Of a DNA stretch of 50,404 nt, positions 27,884-37,651 are shown piece after piece. This DNA is from Gammaproteobacteria bacterium. GTDB lineage: Bacteria > Pseudomonadota > Gammaproteobacteria > BMS3Bbin11. The stretch spans positions 1-50,404 of the forward strand of contig JAADJE010000055.1 in NCBI GenBank assembly GCA_013150915.1. The letters run 5' to 3'. The notes beneath the pieces were generated by a model that worked only from the letters and a program-made list of their open reading frames with translations, was not told where the DNA came from and searched no databases. The number at the start of each line of letters is the position of its first letter. Positions within the stretch are counted from its first letter, which is position 1. The position numbers and the translations under genes are program-made.

Positions 27884-28280
27884 TTAAGGAACCTCTGATC
27901 AATTATGCCATATCTCTGGCTTACAGGCTGACTCACAATCAAGGCACGGCTTTGAAAGCGTGCCTGGGCCGGGGCGAGAAGCTGCAACGCAGAGTGTGAA
28001 TCAGCCTGTAAGCCCCGGAGGGCGAGGCCTGAAGCGCACACCTACAGCATTGTGCTTCTTGCAAAGGACCGGGCCATTCACTACAAAGCACGCTTTATAG
28101 CTGCACGCTTCAGGTCTCGCAGAGACGTAGCATAATTGATCAGAGGTTCCCTAATCGCAATGTTATCAGGAAATAGACCAAAGGTGGACTTGCAATAACG
28201 CCGTGATTGGGCTGAAATAGAAATCTTTATCCCCCCACTGATATTAATAAACTGGTATCCACTAAACTAAGAGGAAAGCA
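27884..28280. other. rhlB-trxA divergent intergenic region
   Basis: About 397 bp without a gene. Most of it (27888-28150) is the 263-bp structured element. The remaining 130 bp before trxA should hold the trxA promoter, but I see no convincing hexamers. trxA has a good ribosome binding site (AGAGGAAAG). Confidence 0.7.
27888..28150. mobile_element. 263-bp MITE-like element with 21-bp perfect inverted ends
   Basis: The left end ggaacctctgatcaattatg (c) at 27888-27908 is the exact reverse complement of 28130-28150. Nested inside are further inverted arms: ggcttacaggctga with tcagcctgtaagcc, cctgaagcg with cgcttcagg, and a small hairpin ggcacggctttgaaagcgtgcc. No ORF. Flanks are TTAA on the left and CTAA on the right, similar but not identical, so a target duplication is not proven. 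The left end touches the rhlB start and carries its likely ribosome binding site. Confidence 0.82.
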
Positions 28281-28607
28281 ATGAGCAATTCCATTATTCA
28301 GGTTTCTGATGATAATTTCGAGGAAGTCGTCTTACGTTCATCTGAGCCTGTGCTGGTCGATTACTGGGCAGAATGGTGTGGTCCGTGCAAGATGATCACA
28401 CCACTACTGGAAGAAATTGTGGTCGAATACGGCGATAAAATAAAGGTCACCAAGCTCAATATTGACGATAATCCGGCTACACCACCAAAATACGGTATAC
28501 GAGGAATCCCAACATTGATGCTGTTCAAGGACGGCAATGTTGAAGCGACAAAAGTGGGCGCGATGTCGAAATCACAGTTAACGGCCTTTATTGATGCCAA
28601 TTCCTGA
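28281..28607 (+). CDS. trxA: Thioredoxin 1
   Basis: TrxA is the main cytoplasmic disulfide reductase and serves ribonucleotide reductase, PAPS reductase and others. The 108-residue protein has the active site [11 protein letters not shown] (Cys33, Cys36), and the cis-proline in [12 protein letters not shown] follows AGAGGAAAG. It is upstream of rho with a 273-bp gap, as in E. coli. Confidence 0.98.
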   Translation: MSNSIIQVSDDNFEEVVLRSSEPVLVDYWAEWCGPCKMITPLLEEIVVEYGDKIKVTKLNIDDNPATPPKYGIRGIPTLMLFKDGNVEATKVGAMSKSQLTAFIDANS

Positions 28608-28880
28608 GAAAAAAAGACAATTCCTGGGGGAACGACTATTTTGATGTTCTTTAACGTTCAGGTTTTTAATAAATTAAAAACTTTACCTCCAGACCCCGGA
28701 GTGCTAGTCTTATACAAACATAAGGATAATCCTTAAGAAAGAATCAACGGCTCACTCGAGCACGCTCAATAGCAGCAATCAACAGCAAAACAGTACTAAA
28801 ATAAAAGAAATCTACCGGAAACTCCCGGGTTTCACTCAATCAATCCCTGGACAATAACTGTCCGCCACACACTCTCAGCT
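28608..28880 (+). promoter_or_regulatory. trxA-rho intergenic leader
   Basis: A 273-bp AT-rich stretch without a gene. It contains a near-palindrome aaggataatcctt (about 28721-28733). Long leaders are common before rho because Rho terminates its own transcription in E. coli. That this region serves this purpose here is an inference. Confidence 0.4.
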
Positions 28881-30155
28881 ATGAATCAACCTGAATCTAT
28901 TCACCTATCCGAAATTAAACGCATGACGCCTACCGACCTGGTCGAGCATGCCTCCGAACTTAAACTGAACAACATCTCCCGCATGCGCAAGCAGGATCAG
29001 ATTTTTGCGATCCTCAAAGCAGAATCAAAACGCGGCACCAAAATAGCCGGTGAAGGTGTCGTTGAAATTCTACAGGACGGCTTTGGCTTTCTACGTTCTG
29101 CCGACAGTTCCTATCTCGCCGGACCGGATGACATTTACGTTTCACCCAGCCAGATTCGCCGCTTCAGCTTACGCACTGGCGATACCATTACGGGGCAGAT
29201 CAGACCACCGAAGGATTCCGAACGCTATTTTGCCCTGCTCAAAGTCGAAACAATTAATGGCCAGCATCCCGACGAGGTCAAAAACAAGATTTTGTTCGAA
29301 AACCTGACTCCGCTGCACCCCAATAAGAGACTGCCTCTGGAACGGGAAAACGGTTCAGCTGAAGACATTACCAGCCGAATTATTGACCTTGTTGCACCGA
29401 TTGGAAAAGGGCAACGTGGTCTGATAGTTTCGTCACCCAAAAGCGGTAAAACGGTTATGCTGCAGCAAATCGCTCACGCTATTTCTAACAACAGCCCGGA
29501 TGTCGAAATCATCGTACTGCTAATCGATGAACGCCCGGAAGAAGTCACCGAGATGCAGCGCACCATTCGTGGCGAAGTCATCGCCTCAACCTTTGATGAA
29601 CCGGCGTCACGCCACGTGCAGGTAGCAGAAATGGTCATCGAAAAGGCCAAGCGTCTGGTCGAGCATAAACGTGATGTGGTGATTCTGCTGGATTCTATTA
29701 CCCGCCTGGCACGCGCTTATAACACGGTTGCACCGTCATCCGGCAAGGTATTGACCGGTGGCGTCGATGCCAACGCATTACAACGCCCAAAACGTTTCTT
29801 CGGTGCCGCACGAAATATAGAAGAAGGTGGCAGCCTGACCATCCTTGCCACGGCACTGATCGAAACCGGCTCAAAAATGGATGATGTCATCTACGAAGAG
29901 TTCAAGGGTACCGGCAACATGGAAATCCATCTCGACCGCCGTATCGCCGAACGTCGTATTTACCCGACTATCATCATCAACAAGTCCGGCACGCGACGTG
30001 AGGAATTGTTGACCGCCCCTGATGAACTGCAGAAAATCTGGCTGCTGCGAAACCTGCTACATCCGATGGACGATGTAGAAGCGGTAATTTTTATGATCGA
30101 CAAAATGAAGGCCACAAAAAATAATGCCGAATTCTTCAAATCGATGAAGGGCTAA
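28881..30155 (+). CDS. rho: Transcription termination factor Rho
   Basis: Rho is the hexameric RNA translocase that ends transcription of untranslated RNA. The 424-residue protein has an N-terminal helical part, the RNA-binding cold-shock-like domain ([19 protein letters not shown]), the P-loop [15 protein letters not shown], Walker [17 protein letters not shown], and the secondary RNA site near [20 protein letters not shown]. It lies in the conserved trxA-rho-rpmE order. Confidence 0.98.
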   Translation: MNQPESIHLSEIKRMTPTDLVEHASELKLNNISRMRKQDQIFAILKAESKRGTKIAGEGVVEILQDGFGFLRSADSSYLAGPDDIYVSPSQIRRFSLRTGDTITGQIRPPKDSERYFALLKVETINGQHPDEVKNKILFENLTPLHPNKRLPLERENGSAEDITSRIIDLVAPIGKGQRGLIVSSPKSGKTVMLQQIAHAISNNSPDVEIIVLLIDERPEEVTEMQRTIRGEVIASTFDEPASRHVQVAEMVIEKAKRLVEHKRDVVILLDSITRLARAYNTVAPSSGKVLTGGVDANALQRPKRFFGAARNIEEGGSLTILATALIETGSKMDDVIYEEFKGTGNMEIHLDRRIAERRIYPTIIINKSGTRREELLTAPDELQKIWLLRNLLHPMDDVEAVIFMIDKMKATKNNAEFFKSMKG

Positions 30156-30270
30156 AGAGCTCAATCAGCAATTACAACATCATGCTTGAGTTTTTAGCAG
30201 AATTTGCTATCATTCGCGCCCTTTTCCTGCAACCCGGCAAAAACACCGCATACGGTGGAGTGACAAGATA

Positions 30271-30475
30271 ATGAAGGAAGCGACGCACCCCGATTACAGC
30301 ACCATGCAGGTCACCTGCACCTGTGGTAACACATTTGAAACCCGATCCACGTTGGGCCATGATCTCAATGTCGAAGTCTGCTCCCAGTGCCATCTATACT
30401 GGCAAGCAAAAAATACTCGATACCGCAGGTCGTGTGAGTAAATTCAAGGATAAATATAGTCGCGGTAAGAAATAG
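30271..30475 (+). pseudogene. rpmE: 50S ribosomal protein L31, frameshifted
   Basis: The gene is absent from the plus-strand track. From ATG 30271 (after GGTGGAG) it reads MKEATHPDYSTMQVTCTCGN with zinc-type cysteines, then RSTLGHDLNVEVCSQCH. At about 30394 the frame changes. The continuation expected for L31 (YTGKQKILDTAGRVSKFKDK ending RGKK) is found in another frame up to the TAG at 30473-30475. The family has CHPF(Y/F)TGK here, so a 5-base (or 2-base) loss at catctatact explains it. As read, the gene stops after RYRRSCE at 30441. Either a sequence error or a truncated L31. Confidence 0.85.
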
Positions 30476-30498
30476 ACCGACTTTATTTTTCTTCTGAG

Positions 30499-30530
30499 AA
30501 GGGCGCCAGTTGGTGCCCTTTTTTATTTTT
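30499..30530 (+). terminator. Rho-independent terminator after rpmE
   Basis: aagggcgcc pairs with the tggtgccctt arm across a short loop and is followed by TTTTTTATTTTTT. It lies 23 bp after the L31 stop codon. Confidence 0.9.
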
Positions 30531-30664
30531 TGTGCAGGCGCACGGCTGGCCTTTTCTGTTTTATTTAATTCGACAAAAAAGGAGACCACCACCCAGGTTC
30601 CAGCACAACAAAAAACCCCACCCCAAGTGTATAATACAAAGCAATTTAAACAACAAAACCACCC

Positions 30665-31528
30665 ATGAACCTTTCAACCTGCATTGAAAATGCTGCCACC
30701 CGACTTGAAACCGCCGAGGTGTTCTTTGGTCACGGTACCGATAACGCCTGGGACGAAGCGGCCTGGCTGATTCTCCATGCACTCGGCATCCCCATTAACG
30801 AAGATGCAGACCTGAATATGCTAATCAACAGCACCCAGCAAACGGCCATCAACACTCTTTTGCAACAAAGAATTGAATCTCGCAAACCGGTGGCTTATCT
30901 GACTGGAACGGCCTGGTTTGCCGGGTTGCCTTTTCATACTGCTGAGGGCGTTATCGTTCCCCGCTCCCACATTGGCGGCTTCCTGCTTGAAAGAGGGCGC
31001 CCCTGGATATCGCCACAAAAAGTAAAGCACGTCCTTGACCTGTGTACCGGCAGCGGCTGCATTGCTGTTGCCGCTGCCGTGGCATTTTCTGAAGCCAGTA
31101 TAGACGCCACTGATATTGATCCCCTTGCCCTGGCCTTAGCTGAGAAAAATATCAACGAGTACAAAATGGAAAGTCGAATTCAGCTGATCGAATCTGATAT
31201 TTTTCAGAACCTGTCAGCGGTTTACGACTTAATTCTGTCCAACCCACCCTATGTTCCTGCTGGAGAAATCAGCCATTTCCCGCCTGAATATCAGCATGAA
31301 CCTGCTGCCGCCTTCGATGGGGGTGAAGACGGTCTTAATCTTGTTCGTAAGATACTTGCTGACGCGGCACCCTTTCTTGCACCGGAAGGCCATATCGTTA
31401 TAGAAGTGGGTGAAAGCTGGACCACACTGGAACGGGCTTACCCACGTGCTGTGTTTAACTGGATCGAGACAGGTGTTGAGGATTCAGGTTTATTTATTCT
31501 GTCGCGTGAGGAACTGGAAGAATTTTAA
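30665..31528 (+). CDS. prmB: Ribosomal protein L3 glutamine N5-methyltransferase PrmB
   Basis: PrmB methylates a glutamine of ribosomal protein L3. The 287-residue protein has FFGHGTDNAWDEAAWL and KPVAYLTGTAWFAGLPF, both typical of PrmB rather than PrmC, then the SAM loop DLCTGSGCIAVA and the NPPY motif SNPPYVPAGE. It stands as a single gene after the rpmE terminator. The window therefore holds both paralogous protein-glutamine methyltransferases (PrmC at 112-948). Confidence 0.95.
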   Translation: MNLSTCIENAATRLETAEVFFGHGTDNAWDEAAWLILHALGIPINEDADLNMLINSTQQTAINTLLQQRIESRKPVAYLTGTAWFAGLPFHTAEGVIVPRSHIGGFLLERGRPWISPQKVKHVLDLCTGSGCIAVAAAVAFSEASIDATDIDPLALALAEKNINEYKMESRIQLIESDIFQNLSAVYDLILSNPPYVPAGEISHFPPEYQHEPAAAFDGGEDGLNLVRKILADAAPFLAPEGHIVIEVGESWTTLERAYPRAVFNWIETGVEDSGLFILSREELEEF

Positions 31529-31540
31529 ATTTACAGTAGA

Positions 31541-33283
31541 TCAAGCATCCGCAGCCTGCCCGCTACCCCCGAAAAACAGCCGCCACAACCAGCCCTCAGA
31601 AACCTTCTCTCCCGTCAGCACATAATGCAGCGCATTACGATTATTCAGAACCCAGGCAATCTCATTTCTCACCCCTTCACGCGAGCAGAACAATATCTGG
31701 TCACCGATCTGCAGCGGCTGATCCTCATTGGGCAGGCTTATCAATCTGGTGCCATCTTCATGCTCCTTGTCTTCCCTGGAGATCATCAATACCATCGACT
31801 TCAGCCTTTCCTCGCGGTCAAAATGATTTTTATTCAGGACACTCACTGTTACCTTCTCCCCCTCCGCCAGGGCGGTGACTAATGCCGGCGTCTGCTTTTC
31901 ATCAATGCCCACCCCCCAGGTATCCGGTGTCGTTTCACCGACTATCGCGATAAGCCGGCTGGCCAGCTCACAGGACCACTGGTTACCGTGGCTTTTTACC
32001 AGTTGTAAAAAGCTTGCCAGTAATGGGGCAAGAATAACCGATAGAATTTCGTGCGCAATGATATCGCTGCGTTGCATGACAATATCCAGTGATGCATTTT
32101 GAAACAGCATTTCATTGCTGCTGTGATTCTGCCGGGCAACCGTAAATAACTCTTTATTTTGTTCCTTGGCCGTGTAGACAATTGACAAATTGTTGGTGTC
32201 ATTATCCGTCCCCGCGACGATTCCTACCGCATCGGAAATTCCGGCATTTCTAAGTGTCACGGCTTCAGTCCCACGCCCTTTTATGCTGCCTTCTGGCGGG
32301 TGGGTCAGCTCGTGGTCTGACTCAATAATGCGTGTTTTTAATCCTTCAAAAGTAAGAAATCGATGAATTGCTTTCCCAAACCGACCGTAACCACACAACA
32401 ACCACAGGCCTCGCGGCGGTAGAGTCGGCTCCATCAAACGTGTGCCCGGCACCCCGGTCAGCCACTGGTTAATCAAATAGCTGCTCGGTGAATGCAGCGC
32501 CATGGCCAGACGGGAGGCAAAACTTTCAAATGGATTGACAATATAATCTGTACTAAATGAGCGCATATTAGCCTCGGCATCCAGTGACTCGACCCGGCAA
32601 ATTACATCCACAGATTTTTTCAGCAACCGGCAGCTTATCGCTATCTTCAAATTCACCTCATCTGAATCAGTCAGTGCTACGACCCCCTTACACTTAGAAT
32701 GAAATAAACCCGCTTCAATAAGCACTTTACTGTTTGAGGCATCCGCCGCCAATGATGGCACAGGATTAGGGATATCTGACATGGATAAATCATCAAGCCG
32801 ATCGCTGTTGGTTTCAATAACCACCGTACGGAATCCTCTGATATTCAAAGAATGTACCAGCAACCTGGCGGTCTCTCCATAGCCACAAATGATGAAGAAA
32901 TCTTCATTTAATCTTTTTACATTGCGGGTAAAGCGACCTTCCTCCAGTGCCCGCTTCAATAAGCTATTCTGTACCAGTGACAGGATGGCACCAATGGCGT
33001 AAACCCAGCCGATGACGGAAAGATATATGCTGATCGTGGTCCACATCCTCTGCGCCGCAGAAAATGGCTGGGGTAATTCGCCGAAGCCTATCGTCGTCGC
33101 CATGTAGCTGACAAAATATACGGCGTCGAAAAATGTCATATTCCAGCGCTGACCACTCTCATCAATACCGGGAACCAGGACAAAGCCAAGTACGGAGATG
33201 GAGTACGTTGCAATCAGCACCAACAGAGGGACACGCATGCGACGCAGAATTAATGATGAGGCCTTAGTCATTCCGATAAACAC
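31541..33283 (-). CDS. Two-TM potassium channel with double RCK (TrkA-N) domains
   Basis: The 580-residue protein has TM1 (about 17-38, VPLLVLIATYSISVLGFVLV), a pore loop with the filter-like TTIGFGELP (about 62-70; GFG rather than GYG), and TM2 (about 82-108). A first Rossmann domain begins FFIICGYGETARLLVHSL (about 130). A second begins GLWLLCGYGRFGKAIHRFL (about 290), and a TrkA-C-like region lies near the end. Both Rossmann loops are GYGxxG. It is probably a tetrameric K+ channel gated by a ligand bound to RCK domains. It is followed upstream by a small membrane protein gene on the same strand. Confidence 0.85.
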   Translation of the reverse strand: MFIGMTKASSLILRRMRVPLLVLIATYSISVLGFVLVPGIDESGQRWNMTFFDAVYFVSYMATTIGFGELPQPFSAAQRMWTTISIYLSVIGWVYAIGAILSLVQNSLLKRALEEGRFTRNVKRLNEDFFIICGYGETARLLVHSLNIRGFRTVVIETNSDRLDDLSMSDIPNPVPSLAADASNSKVLIEAGLFHSKCKGVVALTDSDEVNLKIAISCRLLKKSVDVICRVESLDAEANMRSFSTDYIVNPFESFASRLAMALHSPSSYLINQWLTGVPGTRLMEPTLPPRGLWLLCGYGRFGKAIHRFLTFEGLKTRIIESDHELTHPPEGSIKGRGTEAVTLRNAGISDAVGIVAGTDNDTNNLSIVYTAKEQNKELFTVARQNHSSNEMLFQNASLDIVMQRSDIIAHEILSVILAPLLASFLQLVKSHGNQWSCELASRLIAIVGETTPDTWGVGIDEKQTPALVTALAEGEKVTVSVLNKNHFDREERLKSMVLMISREDKEHEDGTRLISLPNEDQPLQIGDQILFCSREGVRNEIAWVLNNRNALHYVLTGEKVSEGWLWRLFFGGSGQAADA

Positions 33284-33306
33284 TCAATGAAAAGAACCAT
33301 CATCAC

Positions 33307-33684
33307 TTATTTTCTCAATGACATTGTCTCAACGACCAGCAGGACTACCGAGGTGATATTAGCCAGTAATGCTCCGGCAGAAAGTGAAACCACAATGCCG
33401 AGTACATCATTCCCCATATCAAGCATGTATAATCCTATGCCCCAGGCCACTGCAGCGGCTATTAGATGCAGGTCGGCAACCAGCGATGTGGCCAAAAGGA
33501 CGGCACCGATATGTGTTCGGTCACCGAACTTGAGAACGGTGGCAACGAGATTAACCACTATTGCCACATACAGTTCATAGACATTGTGATGCAGCGGGTC
33601 ATTCATTTCGCCAACAAAAAAACCGAAATTTACGGTCAGTGCGAGGACAATAAAGAAGGCAAATACAACTTTTTCCAGATTCAT
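33307..33684 (-). CDS. Small four-helix membrane protein (DUF6394-like)
   Basis: The 125-residue protein has about four hydrophobic helices: FAFFIVLALTVNFGFFVG, VYELYVAIVVNLVATVLKF, AVLLATSLVADLHLIAAAV and a C-terminal LSAGALLANITSVVLLVVE. The size and sequence resemble DUF6394, but I am not certain. It lies 23 bp upstream of the K+ channel gene on the same strand and is probably cotranscribed with it. Function unknown. Confidence 0.65.
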   Translation of the reverse strand: MNLEKVVFAFFIVLALTVNFGFFVGEMNDPLHHNVYELYVAIVVNLVATVLKFGDRTHIGAVLLATSLVADLHLIAAAVAWGIGLYMLDMGNDVLGIVVSLSAGALLANITSVVLLVVETMSLRK

Positions 33685-33815
33685 TTTTTTATTCCGGTCT
33701 GATTGGGCTCATGAAAGATTGTGTTCTGTTACGGCAAAGGTAGCAAGGCCCATATTTATAAACGTTGCACAGGAATTTTTTCTCAGCTAAGTTCACTAAT
33801 CAGGAATTCATAACA

Positions 33816-34202
33816 TTGCAAAACGAAGATAACACAACAACCCCCTCACACATAAGTACAGATGTGAATAGATCTATGCCGGCAAACAAAATTGCACTGC
33901 CGCTCTATGAAAGCCGGCTATGGATTCGTCTGTTTGCCATCTGTTTAATCTTCTATGGCACACTGATCACGATCACTGGTATTGGTATACTTGTTGCGTG
34001 GGTTCCTATCTGGATTGGGATACTGCTGCTGCAAGCCAGTAGAACAATAAAAACCGCCTATGAAAAAAATGATGAACCGGCTTTGATGCGGTCGCTAGCA
34101 CGCCTGAAAACAATCTTTACTATCCTTGGTCTTTCCTCTGTTGTCCTGATAGTCAGCAGTCTCTATCTTGTCAACTATGCGTTTGACAAGTCTTTATTTT
34201 AG
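33816..34202 (+). CDS. Small membrane protein (DUF5362-like)
   Basis: A TTG at 33816, 10 bp after AGGA, is the most likely start; the track start (33765) lacks a ribosome binding site. The product of about 128 residues has two hydrophobic segments in tandem (LFAICLIFYGTLITITGIGI and AWVPIWIGILLLQASRTI) and another near the C-terminus (LSSVVLIVSSLYLV). The order resembles DUF5362 proteins. Function unknown. Confidence 0.6.
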   Translation: MQNEDNTTTPSHISTDVNRSMPANKIALPLYESRLWIRLFAICLIFYGTLITITGIGILVAWVPIWIGILLLQASRTIKTAYEKNDEPALMRSLARLKTIFTILGLSSVVLIVSSLYLVNYAFDKSLF

Positions 34203-34227
34203 ATCGCTGCAATACCCTTATATAAAA

Positions 34228-36282
34228 ATGAACCGGCCCGTTCTCGTTTTCTGCAAGCCTGCAAGAAAAGTAACGGCGGCCTTTCTTCTACTCAGCCTGA
34301 TCCTCAGCCCACTGGGCACCGCTTCGATGACCGGGCAGCCGGGCTTTCAACTGAAAAACATTGATCAACGCGTATCGCCTGCAGATGATTTCTTTGCCTA
34401 TGCAAACGGTAACTGGCTGAAGGCAAATCCTATACCCGACAGCGAATCCCGCTGGGGGACATTTAACATCCTGCGAAAAAATAATACTCGGCAGATTCGT
34501 TACATTCTTGAGGCCGCCGCCGAAAATACACCTGCCGCCCAGGACAGTGAGATCAGAAAAATCGGTGACTTCTATGCAACAGGCATGGATCGCGACAAGG
34601 CTGATCGTCTCGGTCTTATACCACTACGTCCTGAGCTTGAAATGATAAAGGGCATCCGTAATCTTTATGATCTACAGAACACCGTGCAATATCTCCAGCT
34701 ACAAGGGGTAGATGCAATGTTTAGTCTTGGGCAAATGCAGGACTACAAGGACAGTAAGCAAATAATTGCTGTCCTTGATCAGGCTGGCCTCGGCCTGCCA
34801 GACAGGGATTATTATTTTCGTCAGGATAAAAAAACACTCGCCATCAGAAGCGCCTATCTGAAGCACCTTGCCACCCTGTTTCGCATGCTTGGTGAAAATG
34901 AAAATTCAGCAAGGGCTATTGCCAAATCTATACTCAAGCTGGAAACCGCGCTGGCTAAAGAATCGATGAGCCGCACTCAAAGGCGTGACCCCAAGGCAAT
35001 TTATCACCCCGTGCATCGCAAACAACTAAAAAAAATAATGTCCGCCTTTTCATGGAAAATCTATTTTGAAACCCTGGCGTTACAACAACTGGGCGTTATA
35101 AATATTACCAATCCCGGCTTCTTTCGCGCCCTGGATAAACTCCTTTATCAACGCCCCCTTTCCGAATGGAAAAACTACCTGCGCTGGCGCCTGCTTGCGG
35201 CGACTTCTCATGCCCTTTCAGCTCCCTTCGTTGATCAAAATTTTTCCTTCAATTCTAAATTATCCGGATCAAAGGAGATAAAACCACGCTGGCGCCGTGT
35301 GGCAGATGAAAGCAACCGTATTCTTGGTTTCGCGATTGGCCGTCTCTATGTCAGCCTGTATTTTCCAGCCTCATCAAAAAAACGCGTCATCGACATCCTT
35401 AATAATATACGCCAAGCACTCAGAACAAATCTTGAAACGCTGGCCTGGCTCGAACCGAGCACCCGACAGGCCGCCATTAAAAAGCTTGATGCCATGCGGC
35501 TTAAAATTGGCTATCCCAGAAGCTGGCGTGATTATTCCAGCTTGAAAGTTTCACGACGCTCCTACGCAAGAAATGTGCTTGAAGGCAACGCCTTTCTTAT
35601 TCGACGGGAACTCGACAAAATTGGAAGCCGTACAAATCAGAACGAATGGCTGATGTCCCCTCAATCAGTCAATGCCTATTACAACCCTTCAATGAATGAA
35701 ATTGTCATTCCCGCCGGGATACTGCAGCCACCTTTCTTTGACAGCAATGCTCCTGAGGCCCTTAACTATGGCGCGATTGGTGCCGTAATTGGTCATGAAA
35801 TATCGCATGGTTTTGATGATCAGGGACGTTTGTTCGATGCCAACGGAAATGTCACAGACTGGTGGACCAATAAAGATAAACAGGGGTTTAAAAATGCCGC
35901 AGCATGTATCACCCGGCAGTTTGAACAATATACTGTTGACGGTGATGCTCAACTTCAGGGCAAACTTGTAACCGGTGAGGCGATCGCAGACCTGGTCGGC
36001 CTGAAGATTGCCTGGCAGGCCTTTTCTGAATCTGCAGATATCAAAAAAATAAATCCTGAATTCAAGCTGCCGGAAGCCAGATTATTTTTTTTCGGCTTTG
36101 CGCATTTATGGGCGAGTTCTGCACGGCCTGCTTACCTACGAACCCGGGTACAAACCGACCCACATCCACCCGCTGAATTTAGAGTCAATGGGACATTGAT
36201 AAATTTCCCTCCCTTCACAAAAACATTTGCGCTCAAGCCCGGCGATAAACTTTATGCTAAATCACCCTGCACAATCTGGTGA
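34228..36282 (+). CDS. M13-family metallopeptidase (PepO/neprilysin-like)
   Basis: From ATG 34228 the protein is 684 residues with a signal peptide (about 17-35, VTAAFLLLSLILSPLG) and is probably periplasmic or anchored. The zinc site is GHEISHGFDDQG (HExxH at about 523-527) with the third ligand in GEAIADLVGLKIAW. Other family features are RVSPADDFFAYANGNWLK near the mature start, VNAYYNPSMNEIVIPAGIL, and the end PCTIW. It should cleave oligopeptides at hydrophobic residues. It overlaps the next gene by 4 bp. Confidence 0.93.
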   Translation: MNRPVLVFCKPARKVTAAFLLLSLILSPLGTASMTGQPGFQLKNIDQRVSPADDFFAYANGNWLKANPIPDSESRWGTFNILRKNNTRQIRYILEAAAENTPAAQDSEIRKIGDFYATGMDRDKADRLGLIPLRPELEMIKGIRNLYDLQNTVQYLQLQGVDAMFSLGQMQDYKDSKQIIAVLDQAGLGLPDRDYYFRQDKKTLAIRSAYLKHLATLFRMLGENENSARAIAKSILKLETALAKESMSRTQRRDPKAIYHPVHRKQLKKIMSAFSWKIYFETLALQQLGVINITNPGFFRALDKLLYQRPLSEWKNYLRWRLLAATSHALSAPFVDQNFSFNSKLSGSKEIKPRWRRVADESNRILGFAIGRLYVSLYFPASSKKRVIDILNNIRQALRTNLETLAWLEPSTRQAAIKKLDAMRLKIGYPRSWRDYSSLKVSRRSYARNVLEGNAFLIRRELDKIGSRTNQNEWLMSPQSVNAYYNPSMNEIVIPAGILQPPFFDSNAPEALNYGAIGAVIGHEISHGFDDQGRLFDANGNVTDWWTNKDKQGFKNAAACITRQFEQYTVDGDAQLQGKLVTGEAIADLVGLKIAWQAFSESADIKKINPEFKLPEARLFFFGFAHLWASSARPAYLRTRVQTDPHPPAEFRVNGTLINFPPFTKTFALKPGDKLYAKSPCTIW

Positions 36283-37430
36283 AGGTTTTGAACACCAATA
36301 ATTATCAATTTGACCCCAACTACTCTCTGCTGGCCCTTGCAGCACGAATAAACCCTGATGCGCAGGCTAAAAAGGCCCTGTCTCACGCTATTTCTGAATT
36401 TTCTGATTGGGATGCCCTGGTCACCGAGGCCGAAAACAATGCTATCGCGCCACTACTGTTTACCAGTCTGCGTGAAAGCGGCTCTGTTATTCCTCAGAAT
36501 GTAAAACGGAAACTCTATGCCCTGGTACAACGCCACCGGTGGGCAAATAATGCGCGGGCTAAGGCAATGGCTGAGATAGCCGAGGCCTGCGACAGAAAGT
36601 CTATCCCGCTGATCGTACTAAAAGGCTCATATCTTGCCCACAGCATCTACCCTGACCCTTCCTTACGCACGATGAGTGATATAGACTTGCTCGCCCCACC
36701 GGATAAGGCTCTGGATGTACAACAAATCCTCCGTGATCTCGGTTATACGGCCCCAGAGCATACGGGTAGCCAGTATATGTCCGGGCACCATCACCTGCCG
36801 GGCGCTCATATTCAACATGACGGCTTGCCAATTCATGTAGAAATTCATCTTGATGCACTGAGTGGTGATACTCCGGCATCGATCACAACTGAGAATCTAA
36901 CCTCCGCATTGAATGTATTTTGTGTTGATGGCACCCGCTATTTCGCCCTCGGGTATCAGGATCAACTCCGCCACCTGTTCCATCACATGTCTGAACCCGC
37001 CTCCAGGCTAAAACTTATCTGGTGTGTTGATATTGTGTATTATGCCAGCCATTTTGAAAAGGAGATTAACTGGTCTGCACTAAAAAAAAATTATCCACGC
37101 GTGATCAATGCGCTTAGGCTGGTTGATTACATTATCCCCTTGCCCGAAAATTTACGTCTACATATCCCCCCCAACCAGAGGCCGATGCCTGCAGAGACAG
37201 GTGTCAGTATATTGCCACTGAGCACAATACTGTGTGACCCCACTAAACAACGGACAAAAGAACTCCTGTCTCCACCGAACTGGTGGTTGCGACTTTATTA
37301 CGGGATTTCACCAGATGACAGTTTATTGTTAACACGCTGGGTGCGACACCCCTGGCAAGTTATGCTGTGGGTCATTCGACGAATGCGTGCGCGTTATGCC
37401 GCCTCGCTGTCCAGTAAAGGCCGCCCCTAA
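36279..37430 (+). CDS. Nucleotidyltransferase-fold protein (NTP_transf_5 family)
   Basis: The 383-residue protein has the core motif VLKGSYLAHSIYPDPSLRTM followed by SDIDLLAPPDKALD, in which the two aspartates (DIDLL) fit the metal site of the nucleotidyltransferase fold. The family is often found near polysaccharide loci, but substrate and reaction are unknown. The start is GTG at 36279, overlapping the M13 peptidase stop (GTGA). No transmembrane helices. Confidence 0.75.
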   Translation: MKVLNTNNYQFDPNYSLLALAARINPDAQAKKALSHAISEFSDWDALVTEAENNAIAPLLFTSLRESGSVIPQNVKRKLYALVQRHRWANNARAKAMAEIAEACDRKSIPLIVLKGSYLAHSIYPDPSLRTMSDIDLLAPPDKALDVQQILRDLGYTAPEHTGSQYMSGHHHLPGAHIQHDGLPIHVEIHLDALSGDTPASITTENLTSALNVFCVDGTRYFALGYQDQLRHLFHHMSEPASRLKLIWCVDIVYYASHFEKEINWSALKKNYPRVINALRLVDYIIPLPENLRLHIPPNQRPMPAETGVSILPLSTILCDPTKQRTKELLSPPNWWLRLYYGISPDDSLLLTRWVRHPWQVMLWVIRRMRARYAASLSSKGRP

Positions 37431-37651
37431 TGTCTCTAAATGCTACTGATTATCGGAAATCAGGTGTGTCTTGTGGAAAATACAGCTAGATTTGACCCGT
37501 ATGGAAACGCTGAATCCTTCACAGAAACCCGTCATGGCACCCTTAGGGGCCTTTCCTGCGGGAGGCGCTTATGCCTATTCCCTGCGGTCGCGAGCACCGA
37601 AACGTGGTAATCTCTTTGGCAACGAGGTACAACGTATTTTAAACCTTTACT

